Assembly: GCA_910579265.1 (NCBI GenBank)
Contig: CAJTTE010000003.1
Location: 124,001 to 188,000 of the forward strand
Source: an uncultured Ruminiclostridium sp.
GTDB taxonomy: Bacteria > Bacillota > Clostridia > Oscillospirales > Ruminococcaceae
Direction: 5' to 3'
Length of the DNA: 64,000 nt
Shown: piece by piece, positions 44,848 to 53,671 of the stretch
How positions within the stretch are numbered: the first letter of the stretch is position 1
Layout: every line of letters starts with the position of its first letter
Position numbers and translations under genes: made by a program
The notes under the pieces: model-generated
Told to the model about the DNA's origin: nothing
The model's input: only the letters and a program-made list of their open reading frames with translations
Database searches by the model: none

Positions 44848-45225
44848 TTACATAACATTCATTATCGAGGGCATCATCTCGTTGCGGTAAACCTCCACCA
44901 GCTCTCCCATAACTCTGCATTCGGTAATAATTTCCTCATCATCTCTTTCGAGAAGGCTCTCGATTTTTGCCATAGACATAGTGATCTCCAGAGCATGACC
45001 GTTATCAACGGTAAAAATATGGATATCCCTGAATTTATTCCAGCTTTTCCTTACCTGTGAAACCGCCTGTGCGGTTCCCTCGGAATTTCCTTCGGAATAC
45101 ATTCGCTGGACCTGCTCAAGGCTGTCGAGAATATCGTCGGAAATGTGGCATGTATAGTACAGGCTTCCTATGCCTCCTAAAAAAATAATAATTGATAAAA
45201 CAATACAAATAACTATTCGTTTCAT
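44848..45225 (-). CDS. DUF4363 family protein
   Basis: This is a 125-residue membrane-anchored protein. Residues 4-25 form an N-terminal membrane helix (IVICIVLSIIIFLGGIGSLY); the rest is a helical domain with SWNKFRDIHIFTVDNGHALE. This pattern is the DUF4363 family, regularly encoded downstream of a DUF421 protein in Clostridia, as here (76 nt gap). Function unknown. Presence in spore-formers has suggested a sporulation link, which is an inference. Confidence 0.85.
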   Translation of the reverse strand: MKRIVICIVLSIIIFLGGIGSLYYTCHISDDILDSLEQVQRMYSEGNSEGTAQAVSQVRKSWNKFRDIHIFTVDNGHALEITMSMAKIESLLERDDEEIITECRVMGELVEVYRNEMMPSIMNVM

Positions 45226-45301
45226 TTATATTTCCTCATTTGAAAAAACGAAAGGACTTTACCGTCCTTTTACTTTTCGCGTTCCGATATTTACCGGCGG
45301 T

Positions 45302-45943
45302 TTATTTTAAATCCTTATCCTTTACAACTATCTGATATTTTCCGTCCGAATCGGCTGACATAATAAATACCGATGATATTTCCGCGCCGTTCTCCTTGAG
45401 TATTTTCTTTACCCAGCCTTCGCCGAGCTTCGCTCTTTTTAGTCCGTCGGTATTGATCTCTCCGTCGCGTATGATTATCTCCGGGGGATTTTTGGGCGGC
45501 GCTTCCTTTTGGAGAAAATTTATCTTTCCGTTCGTCTCCACGATCGCATACTGTATCTGAGAAATATCGAATATACCCTGTTCCCTCATAGCCTCCGTAA
45601 CATCGTCTATCGTATATCTGAGATTTTTTAATTCCTTCTGGTCAATGACGCCGTCTGAAATAATAACTCTTGCCGATCCGCTGACCACCTTGCGTATGCG
45701 CGTGTTTTTAAGGGTAATCCCCGACATGATGACATCGAGACAGACGATCATAAGGATCGGGACCACCCCCATGAGCATAGGCATGGATGCCTCTTCTAAA
45801 GCAAGCGTAGCAATATTGGATACCATTATCGTAGTGACCAGCTCCGAGGGCTGCAATTCCCCCAGCTGCTTCTTGCCCATAAGCCTGAGCGAAAAAACTA
45901 TCAAAAGATAAAGAATAATCGTTCTTATCGTTATAATAAGCAT
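45302..45943 (-). CDS. DUF421 family membrane protein (YetF/YrbG-like)
   Basis: A 213-residue protein with three N-terminal membrane segments (about 3-20, 40-52, 58-78) and two repeats of the cytoplasmic domain. Landmarks are SLRLMGKKQLGELQPSELVT, NIATLALEEASMP, LRYTIDDVTEAMREQGI and NGKINFLQKEA. The ATG at 45943 follows AAGGGG. A longer frame exists upstream without a site. YetF-type proteins are linked to spore membranes in Bacillus; function is not settled. It lies back-to-back with the ger operon. Confidence 0.87.
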   Translation of the reverse strand: MLIITIRTIILYLLIVFSLRLMGKKQLGELQPSELVTTIMVSNIATLALEEASMPMLMGVVPILMIVCLDVIMSGITLKNTRIRKVVSGSARVIISDGVIDQKELKNLRYTIDDVTEAMREQGIFDISQIQYAIVETNGKINFLQKEAPPKNPPEIIIRDGEINTDGLKRAKLGEGWVKKILKENGAEISSVFIMSADSDGKYQIVVKDKDLK

Positions 45944-46349
45944 TTGTCGAACCCCTTGTAAATGTTGATCAAAAATATTTTGCACAGATAACGATAAAAT
46001 ATTACAACACCCTTGCCGCTTCATAAGCATAAGATAAAAAACCGGGATCGCTCCGCTCTGCTGCGCTCTTCTGATGGTATAATAACCTCAGATAAAAGAA
46101 ATAGAAATATCTGCTCCCGATTCCGGAAACGTTTTTCTGACTGTAAAAATTCTTCTGATGCATCTATGATATAAACGACCGCTGATCAGATATAATTTTA
46201 ATATAGCGTCGAATTTAACAAAACCTCCTGATACAAAACAAAAACGACCCGTATCGCAAATCGGTTGTTTTTTATTTTTCGGGTAGTATTAATCATTCCT
46301 TAACGGGATACAATATCAAAAATAAAACTAAAACTAAGGAATGCCGAAA

Positions 46350-47834
46350 ATGGAACTTAAAGATAAAAAGCTTTCTTCCTCGTTGGAGGAAAATGTAATA
46401 AATTTACGGACCGTTATGTCCAACAGCAGCGATCTTACAATAAAGCATGCCAAAGCCGGCGGACATACCATATGCATAATTTTCTGCGAAGGTATGGCGA
46501 GCACCGAAACGATGGCCGACCTTATCTTCCGTCCGATAAACTCTCTGGAAAAGGAGATGCCCCTTGACGAACTTGCAAAGAACCTTGAAGAAGGGCTTTT
46601 GCTTGCAGGAGAACAAAAGCAGTCCGATACCTACGAAGATCTCTGTCTTGATATAATGTCGGGCTTTGTCACCATCCTGGTAGACGGAATTGACCGGGGT
46701 ATCTCCGTAGGCGTCCAGGGTTATGCTTCCCGTTCCGTTGAACAGCCTCTTACCCATAACAACGTAAGAGGAAGCCGCGACGGCTTCGTGGAAGTAGTTC
46801 GTACAAATATATCACTGGTGCGTCGCCGCATGAAAAGCCCGGATCTGGTTTTTAAAATGATGCAGCTTGGGGACATGTCGAACACTGACGTATGTCTGTG
46901 CTACATTAAGGGGGCGGCGGATAAAAAACTTATCAAAGAAGTGGAAAAGCGGCTTAAGGCAATTCCTTTGAACACCATAATCGAATGCGGATATATCCAA
47001 TCCTTTCTTGAAAATTCCGGTAATCAGCTTTTCTCCGAAATAGGAACCACCGAGCGTCCCGACACCTTTACCTCCAAACTTCACGAAGGGAAAATCGGCA
47101 TACTTGTAGACGGCTCACCCTTCGCCTTGTACGTGCCCAAGCTGTTTATGGAGAATTTCAACGTAATTGACGACTATACCGGCAGGCCGCTTTATACCGC
47201 CGTCATAAGGGTCATCCGGTATATGGCGCTGATAATAGCCACCGTAACATCCGGATTTTACGTTGCCCTTGCCAACTTTAACCCGGAGCTGTTCCCCGAA
47301 GCGCTGCTCCTGAATCTCGCCACAAGCATACAGGACACGCCTTACCCGCTTCTTGCCGAATGCCTGGTAATCCATGTTTTCTATGAGATAATGCGCGAGG
47401 CGGGGCTGAGGATACCCACAAATATCGGACACGCCGTTTCTATAGTCGGCGGACTGGTCATCGGCGATATTGTGGTTTCCGCGGGTCTGGTGGGAGCGCC
47501 GATGGTTCTTATAGTGGCGGTATCGGCAATAACAAGCTTTGTAGTTCCCGACCTGTATGACAGCATAGTGGTTCTCAGATTCGCCTATATAATTGTCGGC
47601 GGAATATGGGGACTGTTCGGTATAACCGTTCTTTCCGCTCTTGTAACAATAAAGCTATGCTCCCAGGAGAGCTACGGGGTGCCTCACACCTCTCCCGTTT
47701 CTCCGTTTTCTCCTAAAGCTATGCGCGACTTCATTTTGAGGCGCGACTGGAAAATACTGTCTAAAAGCGATTACCATGTACAGGACCTGGCAGGGGTAAA
47801 CATAGGGGAGACTAACGAAAAAAACAGCATGTAA
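46350..47834 (+). CDS. gerAA: Spore germinant receptor subunit A (GerAA/SpoVAF family)
   Basis: A 494-residue inner-membrane protein of the germinant receptor. The N-terminal soluble half has NLRTVMSNSSDLTIKHAK, GIDRGISVGVQGYASRSVEQP and VRGSRDGFVEVVRTNISLVR, diagnostic of the GerA family. Five or so membrane helices lie after residue 285 (ALIIATVTSGFYVALANF onward). The start at 46350 is chosen because AAGGA ends nine bases before it; the ATG at 46341 abuts that site. It heads the gerAA-AB-AC operon. Ger genes are normally transcribed by sigma-G in the forespore; no clear promoter was identified. Confidence 0.93.
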   Translation: MELKDKKLSSSLEENVINLRTVMSNSSDLTIKHAKAGGHTICIIFCEGMASTETMADLIFRPINSLEKEMPLDELAKNLEEGLLLAGEQKQSDTYEDLCLDIMSGFVTILVDGIDRGISVGVQGYASRSVEQPLTHNNVRGSRDGFVEVVRTNISLVRRRMKSPDLVFKMMQLGDMSNTDVCLCYIKGAADKKLIKEVEKRLKAIPLNTIIECGYIQSFLENSGNQLFSEIGTTERPDTFTSKLHEGKIGILVDGSPFALYVPKLFMENFNVIDDYTGRPLYTAVIRVIRYMALIIATVTSGFYVALANFNPELFPEALLLNLATSIQDTPYPLLAECLVIHVFYEIMREAGLRIPTNIGHAVSIVGGLVIGDIVVSAGLVGAPMVLIVAVSAITSFVVPDLYDSIVVLRFAYIIVGGIWGLFGITVLSALVTIKLCSQESYGVPHTSPVSPFSPKAMRDFILRRDWKILSKSDYHVQDLAGVNIGETNEKNSM

Positions 47835-47907
47835 CCGTATTTCGGATTATAAAATTTCCAAGGTCTTCGGATAATCCAAACGCATCTTAAGAGGTAATAT
47901 TTTAAAA

Positions 47908-49005
47908 ATGACAAGTATAAAAAAAATCAGCCATTTACAGCTTGCGGTACTTCTGATAACCTCAAGGCTGTTTTCCGAAGCGGTAAACTTTCCGCTTGTG
48001 AATACCGAATACGGAATGCAAAGGTTTGCAGTCATACTGACCGCTTATGTAATCCTGTTCCTCCAGTATATCCCGCTTATGTACCTTACAAAAAAATATT
48101 CCGGGGAAAGCGCCTCGGGAATAATTTCCGACAGAAACAAAGTGTTGGGATGGATCTACGCCGTTTTAATAACCGCTGCTGTTTTGACCGCGTCAATATC
48201 CTCCATGTGCCGTATGAGATTTTACGCCTCAAGCACTATATTCGGGCAGGCTCCCCCGGTATTGCTTATCATTCTTATGCTGCTGGTCTGCGGCTTTGCC
48301 GCGTGGAAAGGGATACAAGGCACCGCCAGGAGCGGAGTGATATTCGCGGGAGTTTTTGTAGCCTTTCTGATCCTTATAGCCGTAAGCGTGTGGCAGCTTT
48401 GCGATCCGAAATGGCTGTATCCGGCCTTTATCGAAGATACCGAAGAATTTGTCAAACAGGTTCTTGAACAGATTGGGAGCAATTCCGAAATAATATTCTT
48501 TGCCGTTCTTTCCGAGCATGTGACGGAAAAATCCCATCGGACCGTACTCTGGTATGTTCCTGCGGTAATGGTGGTATTGGAGCTGATGTTTCTTTTGGAA
48601 ATGCTTGTACTCGGCCCCTTTCTCGGAAGCGCCAGCTTCCCCTTCTTCACCGTTTCCGCCCTTTCGAATATCGTGCTGTTTCAGAGGCTTGATGGCATAG
48701 ACGTAGCCGTATGGACGCTGATGTGCATTATAAAAATAACCCTTGCCCTTCTTTGCATAAGAACGGTATTCAGCAGGCTTGCAGGAGAAAAGACGGGAAT
48801 GATAACCGCCTTTTCCGGGCTTGTTATAATAGCCGCCGTATCCATCGGAATGGGAAGCAACACAAGCTTTGTGGAATGGATAACGAAAATACTGACAAGC
48901 GGTATCCCGATGATAATATGCGGGATAATATTTCCGATAATTGCCTTAATAATGGCAAAGAAAGTAAAGAAGAAAGGGGATGAAGAAAATAAGGAAGCTT
49001 CTTAA
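47908..49005 (+). CDS. gerAB: Spore germinant receptor subunit B (GerAB, APC-type permease)
   Basis: A 365-residue polytopic membrane protein with about ten helices, belonging to the amino-acid/polyamine/organocation superfamily. It recognises germinants such as amino acids or sugars. Landmarks: KISHLQLAVLLITSRLFSE at the N-terminus and LEMLVLGPFLGSASFPFFTV in the middle. It starts 73 bases after gerAA with AAGAGGT upstream and overlaps gerAC by 26 nt. The specificity cannot be told from sequence. Confidence 0.92.
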   Translation: MTSIKKISHLQLAVLLITSRLFSEAVNFPLVNTEYGMQRFAVILTAYVILFLQYIPLMYLTKKYSGESASGIISDRNKVLGWIYAVLITAAVLTASISSMCRMRFYASSTIFGQAPPVLLIILMLLVCGFAAWKGIQGTARSGVIFAGVFVAFLILIAVSVWQLCDPKWLYPAFIEDTEEFVKQVLEQIGSNSEIIFFAVLSEHVTEKSHRTVLWYVPAVMVVLELMFLLEMLVLGPFLGSASFPFFTVSALSNIVLFQRLDGIDVAVWTLMCIIKITLALLCIRTVFSRLAGEKTGMITAFSGLVIIAAVSIGMGSNTSFVEWITKILTSGIPMIICGIIFPIIALIMAKKVKKKGDEENKEAS

Positions 49006-50125
49006 AATATCCGCCGCCCTGACAGCCTCCGCCCTGCTCACCGGCTGCGTGCCCCACACCGAGCTTAACGAAAAGGCAATAGTTATGGCGATAGGTATAG
49101 ATTATGAGGAAGAAAAGTTCAATATAACCTTTCAATACTATAATCCCACGGGTCTGGGCGGAAGAACTCTGGTGGACAACTCTCAGCCGAATGTCCTTAC
49201 CGCAAAGGGAACGGGCGAAAACGTATACGGCGCCCTGGAGGATGCCTCCTTCCGCTGCGGAAGGGAGCTTATGCTGGGCGTTACGCAAATAATCGTTATA
49301 GGCGAGGATGCTGCAAAATACTCTGTGGACAGAGTGATCGATTTTACAAAAAGCTTTTTTCAAAGCCATCCGGATATGCTTATAACGGTGGCTGAGGGAA
49401 AGGCATGCGACCTGATGCAGGTTAAATTCAGCGAAGGAACGGTTTCCACCCAGAAGCTGAAATTCATGCTTACCAATGCCGAAAAAAGCGGCATCGTAAG
49501 TCTTCCTTCTGCGCTGGATCTGTTTATTGCGCTTCAGACAAAACAGAAAAGCGCCTGCCTGCCGCGTCTCAGGCTTATTGACGACGGAAAAAGCGACGCC
49601 TCCCAGGACGGAAAAACGATTGAGATCGCCGGAGGCGTCCTGATAAAGGACGGAAAAGCCGTAGATGAAACCGATATAGAGGTCATGTCCGGTCTGGAGA
49701 TATTATGCTGTATAACCCAGACCGGAACGGTAACCGTGGACTATAATGAAGAAAAAATTTCGGTAGGGCTTGTGGATATAAAAACAAAGATAAAACCCTC
49801 CATGGAGAATGAAAGACTGGTGCTCGACGTTAATCTGACCTCCGCCGGAAGATATCTTATAGATCCATACGGAAGCTATGTGGACAATGACAACAAAGAG
49901 ATCGAAAAGCTCTGCGGAGAACAGCTCATATCGCGTATGGAAAAGGCCATAAAAGAAACCGTGCTGAAGCACGGAACGGACGTTTTCATTTTGGAGAAAA
50001 CCATAAGGCACTATGATTATAAGCTTTGGAAAAGTATCGAGGATGACTTCGAAGAATATCTGAAAAACGCGGAATTCCGCATCGACACGTCGATAGATAT
50101 AGATAAGCTGATACTGACGAAATGA
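48980..50125 (+). CDS. gerAC: Spore germinant receptor subunit C (GerAC lipoprotein)
   Basis: A 381-residue lipoprotein. The signal peptide ends in a lipobox LLTGC with Cys23 as the lipidated residue. The N-terminal domain has ELNEKAIVMAIGIDYEEEKF and the C-terminal domain EKLCGEQLISRMEKAIKETV, the Ger(x)C pattern. It is anchored to the outer face of the spore inner membrane and completes the receptor. AAAGGGG directly precedes the ATG inside the end of gerAB. Confidence 0.92.
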   Translation: MKKIRKLLKISAALTASALLTGCVPHTELNEKAIVMAIGIDYEEEKFNITFQYYNPTGLGGRTLVDNSQPNVLTAKGTGENVYGALEDASFRCGRELMLGVTQIIVIGEDAAKYSVDRVIDFTKSFFQSHPDMLITVAEGKACDLMQVKFSEGTVSTQKLKFMLTNAEKSGIVSLPSALDLFIALQTKQKSACLPRLRLIDDGKSDASQDGKTIEIAGGVLIKDGKAVDETDIEVMSGLEILCCITQTGTVTVDYNEEKISVGLVDIKTKIKPSMENERLVLDVNLTSAGRYLIDPYGSYVDNDNKEIEKLCGEQLISRMEKAIKETVLKHGTDVFILEKTIRHYDYKLWKSIEDDFEEYLKNAEFRIDTSIDIDKLILTK

Positions 50126-50494
50126 TTTTTTAAACGTCCCCGCGTATGCGCGGAATTCCCCGACAGCTATTTATAAAGAAATACGGATTAAATGATACTT
50201 TTTCGGATTTTCGCTTGCGGATCACGTAAATAGGCTCGAAAACCCGGGTGGTCCGGCGATAACTCCGGACTTCCTTTTTCCTGACTGTCCCGCGGCATTG
50301 GCATTCCTTAAAAACCCGTTTGCTCATCTTGACTTTGTATCCCGGCGGCTGAAAGTCATATGAAAATAAGCTGTTCACCGAGGCAGTTCTTTGATGGATA
50401 TTGACATTTTTTTAAAAACCGGTAAGGTCGAATGCCGTTAAATCCGTTCATTCCCCGGTACAATCATTTTCCGGAATATCTTTTTTCATAAGAT
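50126..50494. other. Intergenic, nothing recognised
   Basis: About 370 bases between the converging gerAC and DUF5662 genes. A minus-strand 82-codon frame here has no ribosome binding site or family resemblance. A small CCGCG...CGCGG hairpin lies just after gerAC without a T-run. Confidence 0.5.
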
Positions 50495-50535
50495 AAAAAG
50501 CATGGATAAGCTGACGGCTTATTCCATGCTTTTTA
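50495..50535. terminator. Bidirectional terminator between gerAC and the DUF5662 gene
   Basis: AAAAGCATGGATAAGC pairs with GCTTATTCCATGCTTTT around TGACG, with A-run on the left and T-run on the right, so it can stop transcription in both directions. Confidence 0.85.
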
Positions 50536-50544
50536 TATGCGGTC

Positions 50545-51132
50545 TTATTCGGCTTTTATTTCAACCTTGCGGATATTTCCGTTGTTTTTTCTTTTTTTAT
50601 CTTCTCTCAGCTCTTTTTTGATCATCAGGAAGGCTCTCTCCTCCCCTTCGTCTCTTACCGCGCTCAGCCATTCATGAAGCTTTTCCCAGGTCGAAAAATG
50701 TATGAGCTGCGGCGCCAGCTTGCTTTGTATAAAATATTCATATGCGTCGCCCTGACGGTATTTTTCGCCGTTATAGATGCGGCAGGCCGCTATACGGTCA
50801 CAGCACATCTCCGCCGTATATTTTAGAGGCATTTCTATCGGTATAATCCCCACATCCTTTTTATAATCCGTCCAATACTCTAAATGATGCCGGTTTCTGC
50901 CTTTATGGTGAAGCCATGCGGAGCTGTATCCGATTTCTTTTCTTTCCAGATCATTGGGGGAGCAGTTGCCGGTATAGTACCTTACACCCGCAATAAATTC
51001 GCAAGGCGAAAATTTCGAGAGATCATGGACAAGCCCCTGCCTGTACAATCCGCATTTAAAGCAGAACCGTCTTACAAGTCGCCTGTGCCTCACTACCGTG
51101 GACAAATGCCCGAAAAACTTATTCTTAGCCAA
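50545..51132 (-). CDS. DUF5662 family protein
   Basis: A 195-residue soluble, His/Cys-rich protein. It has GHLSTVVRHRRLVRRFCFKC, LVHDLSKFSPCEF, AWLHHKGRNRHHLEYWTDY and DRIAACRIYNG, a histidine-rich pattern that resembles HD-like metal-binding folds and matches the DUF5662 family. It uses a TTG start at 51132 with GGAGG seven bases upstream; no ATG nearby fits. The biochemical role is unknown. It probably ends at the bidirectional terminator at 50495. Confidence 0.83.
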   Translation of the reverse strand: MAKNKFFGHLSTVVRHRRLVRRFCFKCGLYRQGLVHDLSKFSPCEFIAGVRYYTGNCSPNDLERKEIGYSSAWLHHKGRNRHHLEYWTDYKKDVGIIPIEMPLKYTAEMCCDRIAACRIYNGEKYRQGDAYEYFIQSKLAPQLIHFSTWEKLHEWLSAVRDEGEERAFLMIKKELREDKKRKNNGNIRKVEIKAE

Positions 51133-51334
51133 TGCCCTACCTCCATGTGATGCGGCATATAAAGTCTTTGTTATAAAGACTTATCCCAAATCAGGTTGCA
51201 AATAATTAAAAAGGCGGTCAGAAAATAATTACAGAGATAAGCTCGGATCCTTTCAAGGAATACGGATATCATTACGAAAAAGTACCGTTGTCATAGCGGC
51301 CGCATACGAAGCCTTCCGTCTGCCGGTGAAAGCC

Positions 51335-51817
51335 TCACACATCGTAATGGAAGAAATCGAGCTTTCCGTTTTCGTCTGTAATAATTCCGTAGGAATAAGG
51401 CTCGCCGCCCCGCGGCAGAGATATGCTGCCGGGATTAAACAAGTGTATGCCGTTGGAAAAGCTGTAATGTCGGCAATGAGTATGGCCGAAAAGAGCCGCG
51501 TGACATCCGTTCTGAGCCGCCGCATTTTCCAGTCTTTCGAGACCGTGATCCACATCGAAGGTATGGCCGTGGCAAAGGAAAAATCTGTGCTGTCCTATAT
51601 CCACAACCGAAGTGTAAGGAATAGAACGGTTATAATCATTGTTGCCTCTTATTCTATACGTATCTGTACCAACGACATTTCTCATGGCGATCATATAATC
51701 GTCCTCACCGTCTCCGAGAAAAATGAAAGCCTGAAATCCTGTTTTTCTTTCTTTTTCGATAACCTTGATCCAGTCACGGTAAGATCCGTGGCTGTCGGAT
51801 ATAACCAAAATCCTCAT
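51335..51817 (-). CDS. YfcE/MJ0936-type metallophosphoesterase
   Basis: A 160-residue phosphodiesterase with the dinuclear metal motifs: ISDSHG at 6-11, FLGDGEDD at 33-40, GNND at 59-62, CHGH at 78-81 and GHTHCR at 115-120. This is the YfcE group, which cleaves small phosphodiesters in vitro; the natural substrate is unknown. GGGAG lies upstream of the ATG. The gene ends about 200 bases before the DUF5662 gene in the same direction. Confidence 0.92.
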   Translation of the reverse strand: MRILVISDSHGSYRDWIKVIEKERKTGFQAFIFLGDGEDDYMIAMRNVVGTDTYRIRGNNDYNRSIPYTSVVDIGQHRFFLCHGHTFDVDHGLERLENAAAQNGCHAALFGHTHCRHYSFSNGIHLFNPGSISLPRGGEPYSYGIITDENGKLDFFHYDV

Positions 51818-52287
51818 TGCGGTTCTCCCTTGCCGCCGCTTAACGCGGCTTATTTTTATGCTCGCCGTTTTAAAAGCCGTTATCAGATCAAACAGCTAAA
51901 TGCTGTCGTACAAATGTAATATTTTAAAAAACCTTTGGACATAAAGCTTAATATTATAGATCCGCAAGGATCGGTAAAACCTTTCTTAAAACGCCCGTAT
52001 TCTATCATTAACGGATTCGGTTCCTACGGATAAGATGCGGCTGCTGAAGAATTTAAAAATACGCTTGTATTTTAAGACGGTTTTTGAGATCGGCCCTTTT
52101 TTGAAATCGGTCTTATTATTTGCCGAGAAAGCAATAAGCCCGGATCAAAAAATACCGCAGATTTTTTCGGTAACACTGCCGTATTTTAGGATTTTGGGAT
52201 GCAACAATAATTTCCCTTTTAGAAATTTTGAAAAATAACGGAGCATAAACGGATCAAAAAAGTCCGAAAAAGACGTTTTCTATTTAC

Positions 52288-52319
52288 AAAAATCTCTGCG
52301 GCTATGACGCAGAGATTTT
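52288..52319 (-). terminator. Hairpin T3 downstream of tRNA-Met
   Basis: AAAATCTCTGCG pairs with CGCAGAGATTTT around a short loop, with T-run on the minus strand. It is preceded by GAAAAAGACGTTTTC, a segment similar to that before hairpins T1 and T2, so it may be a third, older unit of the same duplicated trailer. Confidence 0.6.
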
Positions 52320-52370
52320 AAAATAATGTGCCTGATCACCATAAAAAGATTTTCGATTAAATAATTAAAA

Positions 52371-52556
52371 CCAACCCAGCCCCGCATGATCCCGCTCCCG
52401 TATCCTTCACTTTCTGCAAACCAAAAATGAATTCCCTCAATGAAAACTCGGGAAAGACCGGAACAAAAACAAGCCGAAAAGAGAACCGGAAGTATGACCG
52501 GAAAAGACGTTTTCCTTTTGCAAAAAACCGTAGCTTTGCTTCGGTTTATCCAAAAA
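52371..52556 (-). repeat. Duplicated tRNA trailer, distal copy (contains hairpin T2)
   Basis: About 185 bases nearly identical to 52594-52778. Both contain CGTATCCTTCACTTTCTGCA, the stretch AACTCGGGAAAGACCGGAAC and a hairpin ACCGTAGC/GCTTCGGT at 52522-52548. The start offset is about 223 bases. No tRNA precedes this copy. Confidence 0.9.
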
Positions 52557-52593
52557 TATATATTATCAAAAAAATTTAAATAACACGTCAAAA

Positions 52594-52778
52594 CCAACGC
52601 AGCCCTGCATGATCCCGCCCCCGTATCCTTCACTTTCTGCAAAACAAAAATGAATTCCCTCAATGAAAACTCGGGAAAGACCGGAACAAAAACAAGCCGA
52701 AAAGAGAACCGGAAGTATGACCGGAAAAGACGTTTTCCTTTTGCAAAAAACCGTAGCTTTGCTACGGTTTTTCCAAAA
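52594..52778 (-). repeat. Duplicated tRNA trailer, proximal copy (contains terminator T1)
   Basis: Second copy of the same unit, immediately downstream of the tRNA gene on the minus strand. It contains a perfect hairpin (AACCGTAGC / GCTACGGTT at 52745-52772) with flanking A- and T-runs, a good intrinsic terminator for the tRNA. Confidence 0.9.
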
Positions 52779-52782
52779 GATG

Positions 52783-52857
<75 letters not shown>

Positions 52858-53495
52858 ATCTTTTAATGCTTGATTATTATATCATATATGCTTACAGTTG
52901 TCAACACTTTTTTAAAATTATTTTTATTTTTTATTCTGCCTGTATACAAGAGAACAAAATAAAGCTGCCGAAAAATCGGGAACGAAATCAAATTATGCCG
53001 TATCCTTATCGAAAAGGCTGAAAACATACGGTTTTTCAAAACGCTTATTATAAAAAACCGTATGCTGATCGTTGAGACGGATGAAGGCCCAAAAATATGA
53101 TCATAAATTTTGCCTCCCGTCCGAAAAACAAACGGCTCGATGCGGTCAAATCCGGTTTTCAACCGAAACTTCCGCATAAAAACGCTCGCCTCATTATTGT
53201 ACGGTATACGGTCCGTTCTAAGCTCCGAAGGACATGCGCTTGCGCACGCGGCGGACGGCAACACATGATCATTCCGCCGTATATGCCCTTAAAATGACGA
53301 ACCGACCGCTTCTTTGCATGTAAATACCGTGGGCGGAAAAGACTGAAACTTGAGCCGCATATGCTTAGTAATCGTCCGTATCCCGGCTTAACGGTCACTT
53401 ATAGGGTATGTGGCTGCCCCGGCTTCATAATCCGCCGGGGGGTTCACCGCGTCGTCGGAGAATACGAAAGGGAAAATGAAACGGATATTTTTTTC
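52858..53495. other. Intergenic, nothing recognised
   Basis: About 640 bases between the tRNA and the promoter of the large signalling gene. Small minus-strand frames lack ribosome binding sites. No copy of the repeat families was seen. Confidence 0.5.
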
Positions 53496-53524
53496 TTGAC
53501 TTTTCCCTGCTAAAGGTGTAAAAT
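53496..53524 (+). promoter_or_regulatory. Sigma-A-type promoter for the large signalling protein
   Basis: TTGACT, a 17-base spacer and TAAAAT, about 150 bases before the ATG. The leader contains a small TACC...GGTA hairpin in a run of A and T but no recognisable riboswitch. Confidence 0.75.
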
Positions 53525-53671
53525 TAATCTGTATATAATAAATATGTACTGCGGACAAAAAAATACCTTTTTTGGTAGATTTTCCCTGAATCCGCACATC
53601 TTCCTGCGCTTCAACATAACCGTACATACCGGCTGATGTTTTTAAAATAATTGACTGAGGTATCACAGAAT

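Noticed and set aside
53525..53671. Possible c-di-GMP riboswitch in the leader of the large signalling gene
   Set aside because: I could not find the conserved GGAAA/CACGCACAGGGCAAACC-like elements of class I or a class II fold; only a small A/T-flanked hairpin is present.
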